Source: Siphonodentalium dalli (lineage: Eukaryota; Mollusca; Scaphopoda; Gadilida; Siphonodentaliidae). From it: 64,000 nt of DNA. The notes below the pieces were generated by a model. It saw nothing but the letters and a program-made list of their open reading frames with translations. It was not told where the DNA came from and made no database searches. Below, in pieces: positions 10,249-23,172 of the stretch. Numbering within the stretch: the stretch's first letter is position 1; each line of letters begins with the position of its first letter. The stretch is from positions 15,605,729-15,669,728 of the forward strand of contig CP136068.1 of the NCBI GenBank assembly GCA_032622095.1. The letters are read 5' to 3'. The position numbers were made by a program, and so were the translations under genes.

Positions 10249-11525
10249 TTGCTTTACATTGCTATTAAAAAACAACAAAAAATTATTTTCTGTTAATTTT
10301 GGTAAATATTTATTATAAATTGCCAATTCTGCACGAAAAGGGTTTAAAATTGGACAATATATCCCTCTCAAAATGTATATTAACATTTCCTCTTCAATTT
10401 AGTAATATTATGGTATATAAGGACATACTTCAGTTATACAAGATGCATTAGCTAGTAAAATTGAAAAAAAAGCTAAATTTTTTTGCTTTATTTTGAGGAT
10501 TGACACTAATTTTCAGGATGCCTCATATTGGAAAAATAAACCACTACTGCTCGATATAATCCATTTTTGATTTCAGTAAGGTCTATATTTTGATAAAATA
10601 CTATAAGAAACGCTGTTATTCACACATATACATATATATAAGAAAATTTGAATTTTACGAAATTTCACGTCTCACCATGATAAGTTGTTATTTCCATATT
10701 TTCTTATTTTCAAATGAAAATGACCACATTTTGGACAGATTTAAAGAAGAAACGCATGGATTCGCCTGTATATAGTAAAGAAAGTGATAAATCTGGTAAT
10801 TTTCCATGGATGGCATGTACCATTAGGGGGTCAGGGGGTCTAAAGCCCCCCTCCCCACAATTTTGAGGAGTGTTAGCCCCCCCCCCTATTGGGAAAATGT
10901 GTCATTTGACCCAATTAAGCTTTTCCGGCACCCAGTAGCCTTATCTGGGACCGTAGCCCCACCCCAAGTCGGGGGGGGGGGTGATGGCATCACCACTAGA
11001 GTTACTGTCGTGCAAAACTGTCATGGCAGCTTTGTTAAACAGACAGTATGCCCTGCCATCTGGTAAAATTTCATGCCTGAGGCTGTGTCTGATGTTGTAT
11101 CATAATGTTTCGATATTTAAATTGACTTATGGTTGCTTTACATTGCTATTAAAAAAACAACAAAAAATTATTTTCTGTTAATTTTGGTAAATATTTATTA
11201 TAAATTGCCAATTCTGCACGAAAAGGGTTTAAAATTGGACAATATATCCCTCTCAAAATGTATATTAACATTTCCTCTTCAATTTAGTAATATTATGGTA
11301 TATAAGGACATACTTCAGTTATACAAGATGCATTAGCTAGTAAAATTGAAAAAAAAGCTAAATTTTTTTGCTTTATTTTGAGGATTGACACTAATTTTCA
11401 GGATGCCTCATATTGGAAAAATAAACCACTACTGCTCGATATAATCCATTTTTGATTTCAGTAAGGTCTATATTTTGATAAAATACTATAAGAAACGCTG
11501 TTATTCACACATATACATATATATA

Positions 11526-11987
11526 GGAATCAGGGAGCTAAATGTGTTCTAGAGTCGGGGAGCGAGTACACCGTGGAACCCTAAAGGTGAAGGTAACTGA
11601 AGAATGACCTTCACCTGATACATGCGACACGTTATTAAAGGATGACATCGCGTTTATTTGATTTGTACATAATATCTAAATAATTTAAACTGGTGAATGA
11701 ATGGGGGAACGGATTTTTGTGAGCGGGAAATGTATTTAACTAGCTGTTGTAGATTTGGGTTTTTCCAGATCAAATTTGGCTGTGAGATAGCCCTGTCGTA
11801 CACTTGGGGATTTATTTTAAAAAGTAAACACATGACCTATGATTTTTCTTGCATTTTCGTGATCAACTGGTGTCAATCTAGCTGGGTAAACATCACTGGT
11901 ATGGCCTGCAGGCTTCAATTCAGCGAATTTGGCCGAAACGTTAACACTGTCGCCTATGGGAAACCATTTAGTTCCGTGATTCCTATA
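11526..11987. mobile_element. MITE-like TIR element, copy 4
   Basis: Matches the reference copy by eye. Host unit 11133-12487 carries the CCCCCCGGCCCC interruption near 12197 and is the long half of a duplicated S-L dimer. Confidence 0.85.
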
Positions 11988-13765
11988 AGAAAAATTTGAA
12001 TTTTACGAAATTTCACGTCTCACCATGATAAGTTGTTATTTCCATATTTTCTTATTTTCAAATGAAAATGACCACATTTTGGACAGATTTAAAGAAGAAA
12101 CGCATGGATTCGCCTGTATATAGTAAAGAAAGTGATAAATCTGGTAATTTTCCATGGATGTCATGTACCATTAGGGGGTCAGGGGGTCTAAAGCCCCCCG
12201 GCCCCTCCCCACAATTTTGAGGAGTGTTAGCCCCCCCCCCTATTGGGAAAATGTGTCATTTGACCCAATTAAGCTTTTCCGGCACCCAGTAGCCTTATCT
12301 GGGACCGTAGCCCCACCCCAAGTCGGGGGGGGGGGGTGATGGCATCACCACTAGAGTTACTGTCGTGCAAAACTGTCATGGCAGCTTTGTTAAACAGACA
12401 GTATGCCCTGCCATCTGGTAAAATTTCATGCCTGAGGCTGTGTCTGATGTTGTATCATAATGTTTCGATATTTAAATTGACTTATGGTTGCTTTACATTG
12501 CTATTAAAAAACAACAAAAAATTATTTTCTGTTAATTTTGGTAAATATTTATTATAAATTGCCAATTCTGCACGAAAAGGGTTTAAAATTGGACAATATA
12601 TCCCTCTCAAAATGTATATTAACATTTCCTCTTCAATTTAGTAATATTATGGTATATAAGGACATACTTCAGTTATACAAGATGCATTAGCTAGTAAAAT
12701 TGAAAAAAAAGCTAAATTTTTTTGCTTTATTTTGAGGATTGACACTAATTTTCAGGATGCCTCATATTGGAAAAATAAACCACTACTGCTCGATATAATC
12801 CATTTTTGATTTCAGTAAGGTCTATATTTTGATAAAATACTATAAGAAACGCTGTTATTCACACATATACATATATATAAGAAAATTTGAATTTTACGAA
12901 ATTTCACGTCTCACCATGATAAGTTGTTATTTCCATATTTTCTTATTTTCAAATGAAAATGACCACATTTTGGACAGATTTAAAGAAGAAACGCATGGAT
13001 TCGCCTGTATATAGTAAAGAAAGTGATAAATCTGGTAATTTTCCATGGATGGCATGTACCATTAGGGGGTCAGGGGGTCTAAAGCCCCCCCTCCCCACAA
13101 TTTTGAGGAGTGTTAGCCCCCCCCCCTATTGGGAAAATGTGTCATTTGACCCAATTAAGCTTTTCCGGCACCCAGTAGCCTTATCTGGGACCGTAGCCCC
13201 ACCCCAAGTCGGGGGGGGGGGTGATGGCATCACCACTAGAGTTACTGTCGTGCAAAACTGTCATGGCAGCTTTGTTAAACAGACAGTATGCCCTGCCATC
13301 TGGTAAAATTTCATGCCTGAGGCTGTGTCTGATGTTGTATCATAATGTTTCGATATTTAAATTGACTTATGGTTGCTTTACATTGCTATTAAAAAAACAA
13401 CAAAAAATTATTTTCTGTTAATTTTGGTAAATATTTATTATAAATTGCCAATTCTGCACGAAAAGGGTTTAAAATTGGACAATATATCCCTCTCAAAATG
13501 TATATTAACATTTCCTCTTCAATTTAGTAATATTATGGTATATAAGGACATACTTCAGTTATACAAGATGCATTAGCTAGTAAAATTGAAAAAAAAGCTA
13601 AATTTTTTTGCTTTATTTTGAGGATTGACACTAATTTTCAGGATGCCTCATATTGGAAAAATAAACCACTACTGCTCGATATAATCCATTTTTGATTTCA
13701 GTAAGGTCTATATTTTGATAAAATACTATAAGAAACGCTGTTATTCACACATATACATATATATA

Positions 13766-14227
13766 GGAATCAGGGAGCTAAATGTGTTCTAGAGTCGGGG
13801 AGCGAGTACACCGTGGAACCCTAAAGGTGAAGGTAACTGAAGAATGACCTTCACCTGATACATGCGACACGTTATTAAAGGATGACATCGCGTTTATTTG
13901 ATTTGTACATAATATCTAAATAATTTAATCTGGTGAATGAATGGGGGAACGGATTTTTGTGAGCGGGAAATGTATTTAACTAGCTGTTGTAGATTTGGGT
14001 TTTTCCAGATCAAATTTGGCTGTGAGATAGCCCTGTCGTACACTTGGGGATTTATTTTAAAAAGTAAACACATGACCTATGATTTTTCTTGCATTTTCGT
14101 GATCAACTGGTGTCAATCTAGCTGGGTAAACATCACTGGTATGGCCTGCAGGCTTCAATTCAGCGAATTTGGCCGAAACGTTAACACTGTCGCCTATGGG
14201 AAACCATTTAGTTCCGTGATTCCTATA
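13766..14227. mobile_element. MITE-like TIR element, copy 5
   Basis: One substitution is visible, A to T at 13929. Host unit 13373-14732 is the long half of the second copy of the duplicated S-L dimer; it also has a 17-base G-run at 14565-14581, which makes it the longest unit of the window (1360 bp). Confidence 0.85.
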
Positions 14228-14732
14228 AGAAAAATTTGAATTTTACGAAATTTCACGTCTCACCATGATAAGTTGTTATTTCCATATTTTCTTATTTTCA
14301 AATGAAAATGACCACATTTTGGACAGATTTAAAGAAGAAACGCATGGATTCGCCTGTATATAGTAAAGAAAGTGATAAATCTGGTAATTTTCCATGGATG
14401 TCATGTACCATTAGGGGGTCAGGGGGTCTAAAGCCCCCCGGCCCCTCTCCACAATTTTGAGGAGTGTTAGCCCCCCCCCCTATTGAGAAAATGTGTCATT
14501 TGACCCAATTAAGCTTTTCCGGCACCCAGTAGCCTTATCTGGGACCGTAGCCCCACCCCAAGTCGGGGGGGGGGGGGGGGGTGATGGCATCACCACTAGA
14601 GTTACTGTCGTGCAAAACTGTCATGGCAGCTTTGTTAAACAGACAGTATGCCCTGCCATCTGGTAAAATTTCATGCCTGAGGCTGTGTCTGATGTTGTAT
14701 CATAATGTTTCGATATTTAAATTGACTTATGG

Positions 14733-17700
14733 TTGCTTTACATTGCTATTAAAAAAACAACAAAAAATTATTTTCTGTTAATTTTGGTAAATATTTATTA
14801 TAAATTGCCAATTCTGCACGAAAAGGGTTTAAAATTGGACAATATATCCCTCTCAAAATGTATATTAACATTTCCTCTTCAATTTAGTAATATTATGGTA
14901 TATAAGGACATACTTCAGTTATACAAGATGCATTAGCTAGTAAAATTGAAAAAAAAGCTAAATTTTTTTGCTTTATTTTGAGGATTGACACTAATTTTCA
15001 GGATGCCTCATATTGGAAAAATAAACCACTACTGCTCGATATAATCCATTTTTGATTTCAGTAAGGTCTATATTTTGATAAAATACTATAAGAAACGCTG
15101 TTATTCACACATATACATATATATAAGAAAAATTTGAATTTTACGAAATTTCACGTCTCACCATGATAAGTTGTTATTTCCATATTTTCTTATTTTCAAA
15201 TGAAAATGACCACATTTTGGACAGATTTAAAGAAGAAACGCATGGATTCGCCTGTATATAGTAAAGAAAGTGATAAATCTGGTAATTTTCCATGGATGTC
15301 ATGTACCATTAGGAGGTCAGGGGGTCTAAAGCCCACCCTCCCCACAATTTTGAGGAGTGTTAGCCCCCCCCCTATTGGGAAAATGTGTCATTTGACCCAA
15401 TTAAGCTTTTCCGGCACCCAGTAGCCTTATCTGGGACCGTAGCCCCACCCCAAGTCGGGGGGGGGGGGTGATGGCATCACCACTAGAGTTACTGTCGTGC
15501 AAAACTGTCATGGCAGCTTTGTTAAACAGACAGTATGCCCTGCCATCTGGTAAAATTTCATGCCTCAGGCTGTGTCTGATGTTGTATCATAATGTTTCGA
15601 TATTTAAATTGACTTATGGTTGCTTTACATTGCTATTAAAAAAACAACAAAAAATTATTTTCTGTTAATTTTGGTAAATATTTATTATAAATTGCCAATT
15701 CTGCACGAAAAGGGTTTAAAATTGGACAATATATCCCTCTCAAAATGTATATTAACATTTCCTCTTCAATTTAGTAATATTATGGTATATAAGGACATAC
15801 TTCAGTTATACAAGATGCATTAGCTAGTAAAATTGAAAAAAAAGCTAAATTTTTTTGCTTTATTTTGAGGATTGACACTAATTTTCAGGATGCCTCATAT
15901 TGGAAAAATAAACCACTACTGCTCGATATAATCCATTTTTGATTTCAGTAAGGTCTATATTTTGATAAAATACTATAAGAAACGCTGTTATTCACACATA
16001 TACATATATATAAGAAAAATTTGAATTTTACGAAATTTCACGTCTCACCATGATAAGTTGTTATTTCCATATTTTCTTATTTTCAAATGAAAATGACCAC
16101 ATTTTGGACAGATTTAAAGAAGAAACGCATGGATTCGCCTGTATATAGTAAAGAAAGTGATAAATCTAGTAATTTTCCATGGATGTCATGTACCATTAGG
16201 GGGTCAGGGGGTCTAAAGCCCCCCCTCCCCACAATTTTGAGGAGTGTTAGCCCCCCCCCTATTGGGAAAATGTGTCATTTGACCCAATTAAGCTTTTCCG
16301 GCACCCAGTAGCCTTATCTGGGAACGTAGCCCCACCCCAAGTCGGGGGGGGGGGGTGATGGCATCACCACTAGAGTTACTGTCGTGCAAAACTGTCATGG
16401 CAGCTTTGTTAAACAGACAGTATGCCCTGCCATCTGGTTAAATTTCATGCCTGAGGCTGTGTCTGATGTTGTATCATAATGTTTCGATATTTAAATTGAC
16501 TTATGGTTGCTTTACATTGCTATTAAAAAAACAACAACAAATTATTTTCTGTTAATTTTGGTAAATATTTATTATAAATTACCAATTCTGCACGAAAAGG
16601 GTTTAAAATTGGACAATATATCCCTCTCAAAATGTATATTAACATTTCCTCTTCAATTTAGTAATATTATGGTATATATGGACATACTTCAGTTATACAA
16701 GATGCATTAGCTAGTAAAATTGAAAAAAAAGCTAAATTTTTTTGCTTTATTTTAAGGATTGACCCTAATTTTCAGGATGCCTCATATTGGAAAAATAAAC
16801 CACTACTGCTCGATATAATCCATTTTTGATTTCAGTAAGGTCTATATTTTGATAGAATACTATAAGAAACGCTGTTATTCACACATATACATATATATAG
16901 GAATCAGGGAGCTAAATGTGTTCTAGAGTCGGGGAGCGAGTACACCGTGGAACCCTAAAGGTGAAGGTAACTGAAGAATGACCTTCACCTGATACATGCG
17001 ACACGTTATTAAAGGATGACATCGCGTTTATTTGATTTGTACATAATATCTAAATAATTTAAACTGGTGAATGAATGGGGGAACGGATTTTTGTGAGCGG
17101 GAAATGTATTTAACTAGCTGTTGTAGATTTGGGTTTTTCCAGATCAAATTTGGCTGTGAGATAGCCCTGTCGTACACTTGGGGATTTATTTTAAAAAGTA
17201 AACACATGACCTATGATTTTTCTTGCATTTTCGTGATCAACTGGTGTCAATCTAGCTGGGTAAACATCACTGGTATGGCCTGCAGGCTTCAATTCAGCGA
17301 ATTTGGCCGAAACGTTAACACTGTCGCCTATGGGAAACCATTTAGTTCCGTGATTCCTATAAGAAAAATTTGAATTTTACGAAATTTCACGTCTCACCAT
17401 GATAAGTTGTTATTTCCATATTTTCTTATTTTCAAATGAAAATGACCACATTTTGGACAGATTTAAAGAAGAAACGCATGGATTCGCCTGTATATAGTAA
17501 AGAAAGTGATAAATCTGGTAATTTTCCATGGATGTCATGTACCATTAGGGGGTAAGGGGGTCTAAAGCCCCCCCTCCCCACAATTTTGAGGAGTGTTAGC
17601 CCCCCCCCTATTGGGAAAATGTGTCATTTGACCCAATTAAGCTTTTCCGGCACCCAGTAGCCTTATCTGGGACCGTAGCCCCACCCCAAGTCGGGGGGGG

Positions 17701-18741
17701 GGGTGATGGCATCACCACTAGAGTTACTGTCGTGCAAAACTGTCATGGCAGCTTTGTTAAACAGACAGTATGCCCTGCCATCTGGTAAAATTTCATGCAT
17801 GAGGCTGTGTCTGATGTTGTATCATAATGTTTCGATATTTAAATTGACTTATGGTTGCTTTACATTGCTATTAAAAAAACAACAAAAAATTATTTTCTGT
17901 TAATTTTGGTAAATATTTATTATAAATTGCCAATTCTGCACGAAAAGGGTTTAAAATTGGACAATATATCCCTCTCAAAATGTATATTAACATTTCCTCT
18001 TCAATTTAGTAATATTATGGTATATAAGGACATACTTCAGTTATACAAGATGCATTAGCTAGTAAAATTGAAAAAAAAGCTAAATTTTTTTGCTTTATTT
18101 TGAGGATTGACACTAATTTTCAGGATGCCTCATATTGGAAAAATAAACCACTACTGCTCGATATAATCCATTTTTGATTTCAGTAAGGTCTATATTTTGA
18201 TAAAATACTATAAGAAACGCTGTTATTCACACATATACATATATATAAGAAAAATTTGAATTTTACGAAATTTCACGTCTCACCATGATAAGTTGTTATT
18301 TCCATATTTTCTTATTTTCAAATGAAAATGACCACATTTTGGACAGATTTAAAGAAGAAACGCATGGATTCGCCTGTATATAGTAAAGAAAGTGATAAAT
18401 CTGGTAATTTTCCATGGATGTCATGTACCATTAGGGGGTCAGGGGGTCTAAAGCCCCCCTCCCCACAATTTTGAGGAGTGTTAGCCCCCCCCCCCTATTG
18501 GGAAAATGTGTCATTTGACCCAATTAAGCTTTTCCGGCACCCAGTAGCCTTATCTGGGACCGTAGCCCCACCCCAAGTCGGGGGGGGGGGTGATGGCATC
18601 ACCACTAGAGTTACTGTCGTGCAAAACTGTCATGGCAGCTTTGTTAAACAGACAGTATGCCCTGCCATCTGGTAAAATTTCATGCCTGAGGCTGTGTCTG
18701 ATGTTGTATCATAATGTTTCGATATTTAAATTGACTTATGG
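14733..18741. repeat. Mixed satellite units (S, S, L, S)
   Basis: Unit starts are 14733, 15620, 16507 and 17855. The unit at 15620 carries two of the five V-type markers (CTAGTAAT near 16166 and CTGGTTAAATTT near 16434) but lacks the other three, so it looks like a mosaic or an intermediate. The unit at 16507 starts with CAACAACAAATT, also seen at 28491, 46371 and 58431, and at two of these four places the preceding unit has V-type markers at its end besides this one (27605 and 57541). Confidence 0.92.
16900..17361. mobile_element. MITE-like TIR element, copy 6
   Basis: Matches the reference copy by eye, although its host unit (16507-17854) has an unusual number of private changes just upstream, for example TTTAAGGATTGACCC near 16751 and GATAGAATAC near 16851. 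This is the last insert before a 13.3-kb stretch without any. Confidence 0.85.
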
Positions 18742-21700
18742 TTGCTTTACATTGCTATTAAAAAAACAACAAAAAATTATTTTCTGTTAATTTTGGTAAA
18801 TATTTATTATAAATTGCCAATTCTGCACGAAAAGGGTTTAAAATTGGACAATATATCCCTCTCAAAATGTATATTAACATTTCCTCTTCAATTTAGTAAT
18901 ATTATGGTATATAAGGACATACTTCAGTTATACAAGATGCATTAGCTAGTAAAATTGAAAAAAAAGCTAAATTGTTTTGCTTTATTTTGAGGATTGACAC
19001 TAATTTTCAGGATGCCTCATATTGGAAAAATAAACCACTACTGCTCGATATAATCCATTTTTGATTTCAGTAAGGTCTATATTTTGATAAAATACTATAA
19101 GAAACGCTGTTATTCACACATATACATATATATAAGAAAAATTTGAATTTTACGAAATTTCATGTCTCACCATGATAAGTTGTTATTTCCATATTTTCTT
19201 ATTTTCAAATGAAAATGACCACATTTTGGACAGATTTAAAGAAGAAACGCATGGATTCGCCTGTATATAGTAAAGAAAGTGATAAATCTAGTAATTTTCC
19301 ATGGATGTCATGTACCATTAGGGGGTCAGGGGGTCTAAAGCCCCCCCTCCCCACAATTTTGAGGAGTGTTAGCCCCCCCCTATTGGGAAAATGTGTCATT
19401 TGACCCAATTAAGCTTTTCCGGCACCCAGTAGCCTTATCTGGGACCGTAGCCCCACCCCAAGTCGGGGGGGGGGTGGGTGATGGCATCACCACTAGAGTT
19501 ACTGTCGTGCAAAACTGTCATGGCAGCTTTGTTAAACAGACAGTATGCCCTGCCATCTGGTTAAATTTCATGCCTGAGGCTGTGTCTGATGTTGTATCAT
19601 AATGTTTCGATATTTAAATTGACTTATGGTTGCTTTACATTGCTATTAAAAAAACAACAAAAAATTATTTTCTGTTAATTTTGGTAAATATTTATTATAA
19701 ATTGCCAATTCTGCACGAAAAGGGTTTAAAATTGGACAATATATCCCTCTCAAAATGTATATTAACATTTCCTCTTCAATTTAGTAATATTATGGTATAT
19801 AAGGACATACTTCAGTTATACAAGATGCATTAGCTAGTAAAATTGAAAAAAAAGCTAAATTTTTTTGCTTTATTTTGAGGATTGACACTAATTTTCAGGA
19901 TGCCTCATATTGGAAAAATAAACCACTACTGCTCGATATAATCCATTTTTGATTTCAGTAAGGTCTATATTTTGATAAAATACTATAAGAAACGCTGTTA
20001 TTCACACATATACATATATATAAGAAAAATTTGAATTTTACGAAATTTCACGTCTCACCATGATAAGTTGTTATTTCCATATTTTCTTATTTTCAAATGA
20101 AAATGACCACATTTTGGACAGATTTAAAGAAGAAACGCATGGATTCGCCTGTATATAGTAAAGAAAGTGATAAATCTGGTAATTTTCCATGGATGTCATG
20201 TACCATTAGGGGGTCAGGGGGTCTAAAGCCCCCCTCCCCACAATTTTGAGGAGTGTTAGCCCCCCCCTATTGGGAAAATGTGTCATTTGACCCAATTAAG
20301 CTTTTCCGGCACCCAGTAGCCTTATCTGGGACCGTAGCCCCACCCCAAGTCGGGGGGGGGGTGATGGCATCACCACTAGAGTTACTGTCGTGCAAAACTG
20401 TCATGGCAGCTTTGTTAAACAGACAGTATGCCCTGCCATCTGGTAAAATTTCATGCCTGAGGCTGTGTCTGATGTTGTATCATAATGTTTCGATATTTAA
20501 ATTGACTTATGGTTGCTTTACATTGCTATTAAAAAAACAACAAAAAATTATTTTCTGTTAATTTTGGTAAATATTTATTATAAATTGCCAATTCTGCACG
20601 AAAAGGGTTTAAAATTGGACAATATATCCCTCTCAAAATGTATATTAACATTTCCTCTTCAATTTAGTAATATTATGGTATATAAGGACATACTTCAGTT
20701 ATACAAGATGCATTAGCTAGTAAAATTGAAAAAAAAGCTAAATTTTTTTGCTTTATTTTGAGGATTGACACTAATTTTCAGGATGCCTCATATTGGAAAA
20801 ATAAACCACTACTGCTCGATATAATCCATTTTTGATTTCAGTAAGGTCTATATTTTGATAAAATACTATAAGAAACGCTGTTATTCACACATATACATAT
20901 ATATAAGAAAAATTTGAATTTTACGAAATTTCACGTCTCACCATGATAAGTTGTTATTTCCATATTTTCTTATTTTCAAATGAAAATGACCACATTTTGG
21001 ACAGATTTAAAGAAGAAACGCATGGATTCGCCTGTATATAGTAAAGAAAGTGATAAATCTGGTAATTTTCCATGGATGTCATGTACCATTAGGGGGTCAG
21101 GGGGTCTAAAGCCCCCCTCCCCACAATTTTGAGGAGTGTTAGCCCCCCCCCCTATTGGGAAAATGTGTCATTTGACCCAATTAAGCTTTTCCGGCACCCA
21201 GTAGCCTTATCTGGGACCGTAGCCCCACCCCAAGTCGGGGGGGGGGGGTGATGGCATCACCACTAGAGTTACTGTCGTGCAAAACTGTCATGGCAGCTTT
21301 GTTAAACAGACAGTATGCCCTGCCATCTGGTAAAATTTCATGCCTGAGGCTGTGTCTGATGTTGTATCATAATGTTTCGATATTTAAATTGACTTATGGT
21401 TGCTTTACATTGCTATTAAAAAAACAACAAAAAATTATTTTCTGTTAATTTTGGTAAATATTTATTATAAATTGCCAATTCTGCACGAAAAGGGTTTAAA
21501 ATTGGACAATATATCCCTCTCAAAATGTATATTAACATTTCCTCTTCAATTTAGTAATATTATGGTATATAAGGACATACTTCAGTTATACAAGATGCAT
21601 TAGCTAGTAAAATTGAAAAAAAAGCTAAATTGTTTTGCTTTATTTTGAGGATTGACACTAATTTTCAGGATGCCTCATATTGGAAAAATAAACCACTACT

Positions 21701-23172
21701 GCTCGATATAATCCATTTTTGATTTCAGTAAGGTCTATATTTTGATAAAATACTATAAGAAACGCTGTTATTCACACATATACATATATATAAGAAAAAT
21801 TTGAATTTTACGAAATTTCATGTCTCACCATGATAAGTTGTTATTTCCATATTTTCTTATTTTCAAATGAAAATGACCACATTTTGGACAGATTTAAAGA
21901 AGAAACGCATGGATTCGCCTGTATATAGTAAAGAAAGTGATAAATCTAGTAATTTTCCATGGATGTCATGTACCATTAGGGGGTCAGGGGGTCTAAAGCC
22001 CCCCCTCCCCACAATTTTGAGGAGTGTTAGCCCCCCCCCTATTGGGAAAATGTGTCATTTGACCCAATTAAGCTTTTCCGGCACCCAGTAGCCTTATCTG
22101 GGACCGTAGCCCCACCCCAAGTCGGGGGGGGGTGGGTGATGGCATCACCACTAGAGTTACTGTCGTGCAAAACTGTCATGGCAGCTTTGTTAAACAGACA
22201 GTATGCCCTGCCATCTGGTTAAATTTCATGCCTGAGGCTGTGTCTGATGTTGTATCATAATGTTTCGATATTTAAATTGACTTATGGTTGCTTTACATTG
22301 CTATTAAAAAAACAACAAAAAATTATTTTCTGTTAATTTTGGTAAATATTTATTATAAATTGCCAATTCTGCACGAAAAGGGTTTAAAATTGGACAATAT
22401 ATCCCTCTCAAAATGTATATTAACATTTCCTCTTCAATTTAGTAATATTATGGTATATAAGGACATACTTCAGTTATACAAGATGCATTAGCTAGTAAAA
22501 TTGAAAAAAAAGCTAAATTTTTTTGCTTTATTTTGAGGATTGACACTAATTTTCAGGATGCCTCATATTGGAAAAATAAACCACTACTGCTCGATATAAT
22601 CCATTTTTGATTTCAGTAAGGTCTATATTTTGATAAAATACTATAAGAAACGCTGTTATTCACACATATACATATATATAAGAAAAATTTGAATTTTACG
22701 AAATTTCACGTCTCACCATGATAAGTTGTTATTTCCATATTTTCTTATTTTCAAATGAAAATGACCACATTTTGGACAGATTTAAAGAAGAAACGCATGG
22801 ATTCGCCTGTATATAGTAAAGAAAGTGATAAATCTGGTAATTTTCCATGGATGTCATGTACCATTAGGGGGTCAGGGGGTCTAAAGCCCCCCTCCCCACA
22901 ATTTTGAGGAGTGTTAGCCCCCCCCTATTGGGAAAATGTGTCATTTGACCCAATTAAGCTTTTCCGGCACCCAGTAGCCTTATCTGGGACCGTAGCCCCA
23001 CCCCAAGTCGGGGGGGGGGGGTGATGGCATCACCACTAGAGTTACTGTCGTGCAAAACTGTCATGGCAGCTTTGTTAAACAGACAGTATGCCCTGCCATC
23101 TGGTAAAATTTCATGCCTGAGGCTGTGTCTGATGTTGTATCATAATGTTTCGATATTTAAATTGACTTATGG
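18742..23172. repeat. Pentameric higher-order repeat, copy 1 (about 4,431 bp)
   Basis: Five short units start at 18742 (V), 19630 (N), 20513 (N), 21400 (V) and 22288 (N). V units share five linked markers: AAATTGTTTTGC, TTTCATGTCTC, AAATCTAGTAAT, GGGTGGGTGATGG and CTGGTTAAATTT. The unit lengths 888, 883, 887, 888 and 885 nearly repeat in the next copy, including the unusually short second unit. Confidence 0.9.

Larger units (their letters stand above)
10249..14732. repeat. Tandemly duplicated S-L dimer (about 2.24 kb period)
   Basis: Unit starts are 10249, 11133, 12488 and 13373 (884, 1355, 885 and 1360 bp). The two short units share three markers: six As in place of seven at the unit start, AAGAAAATTTG with four As, and CATGGATGGCATG. 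The two long units share CCCCCCGGCCCC. The linked markers recur with a 2,239-2,245 bp offset, so the second dimer is a recent copy of the first. Confidence 0.9.
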
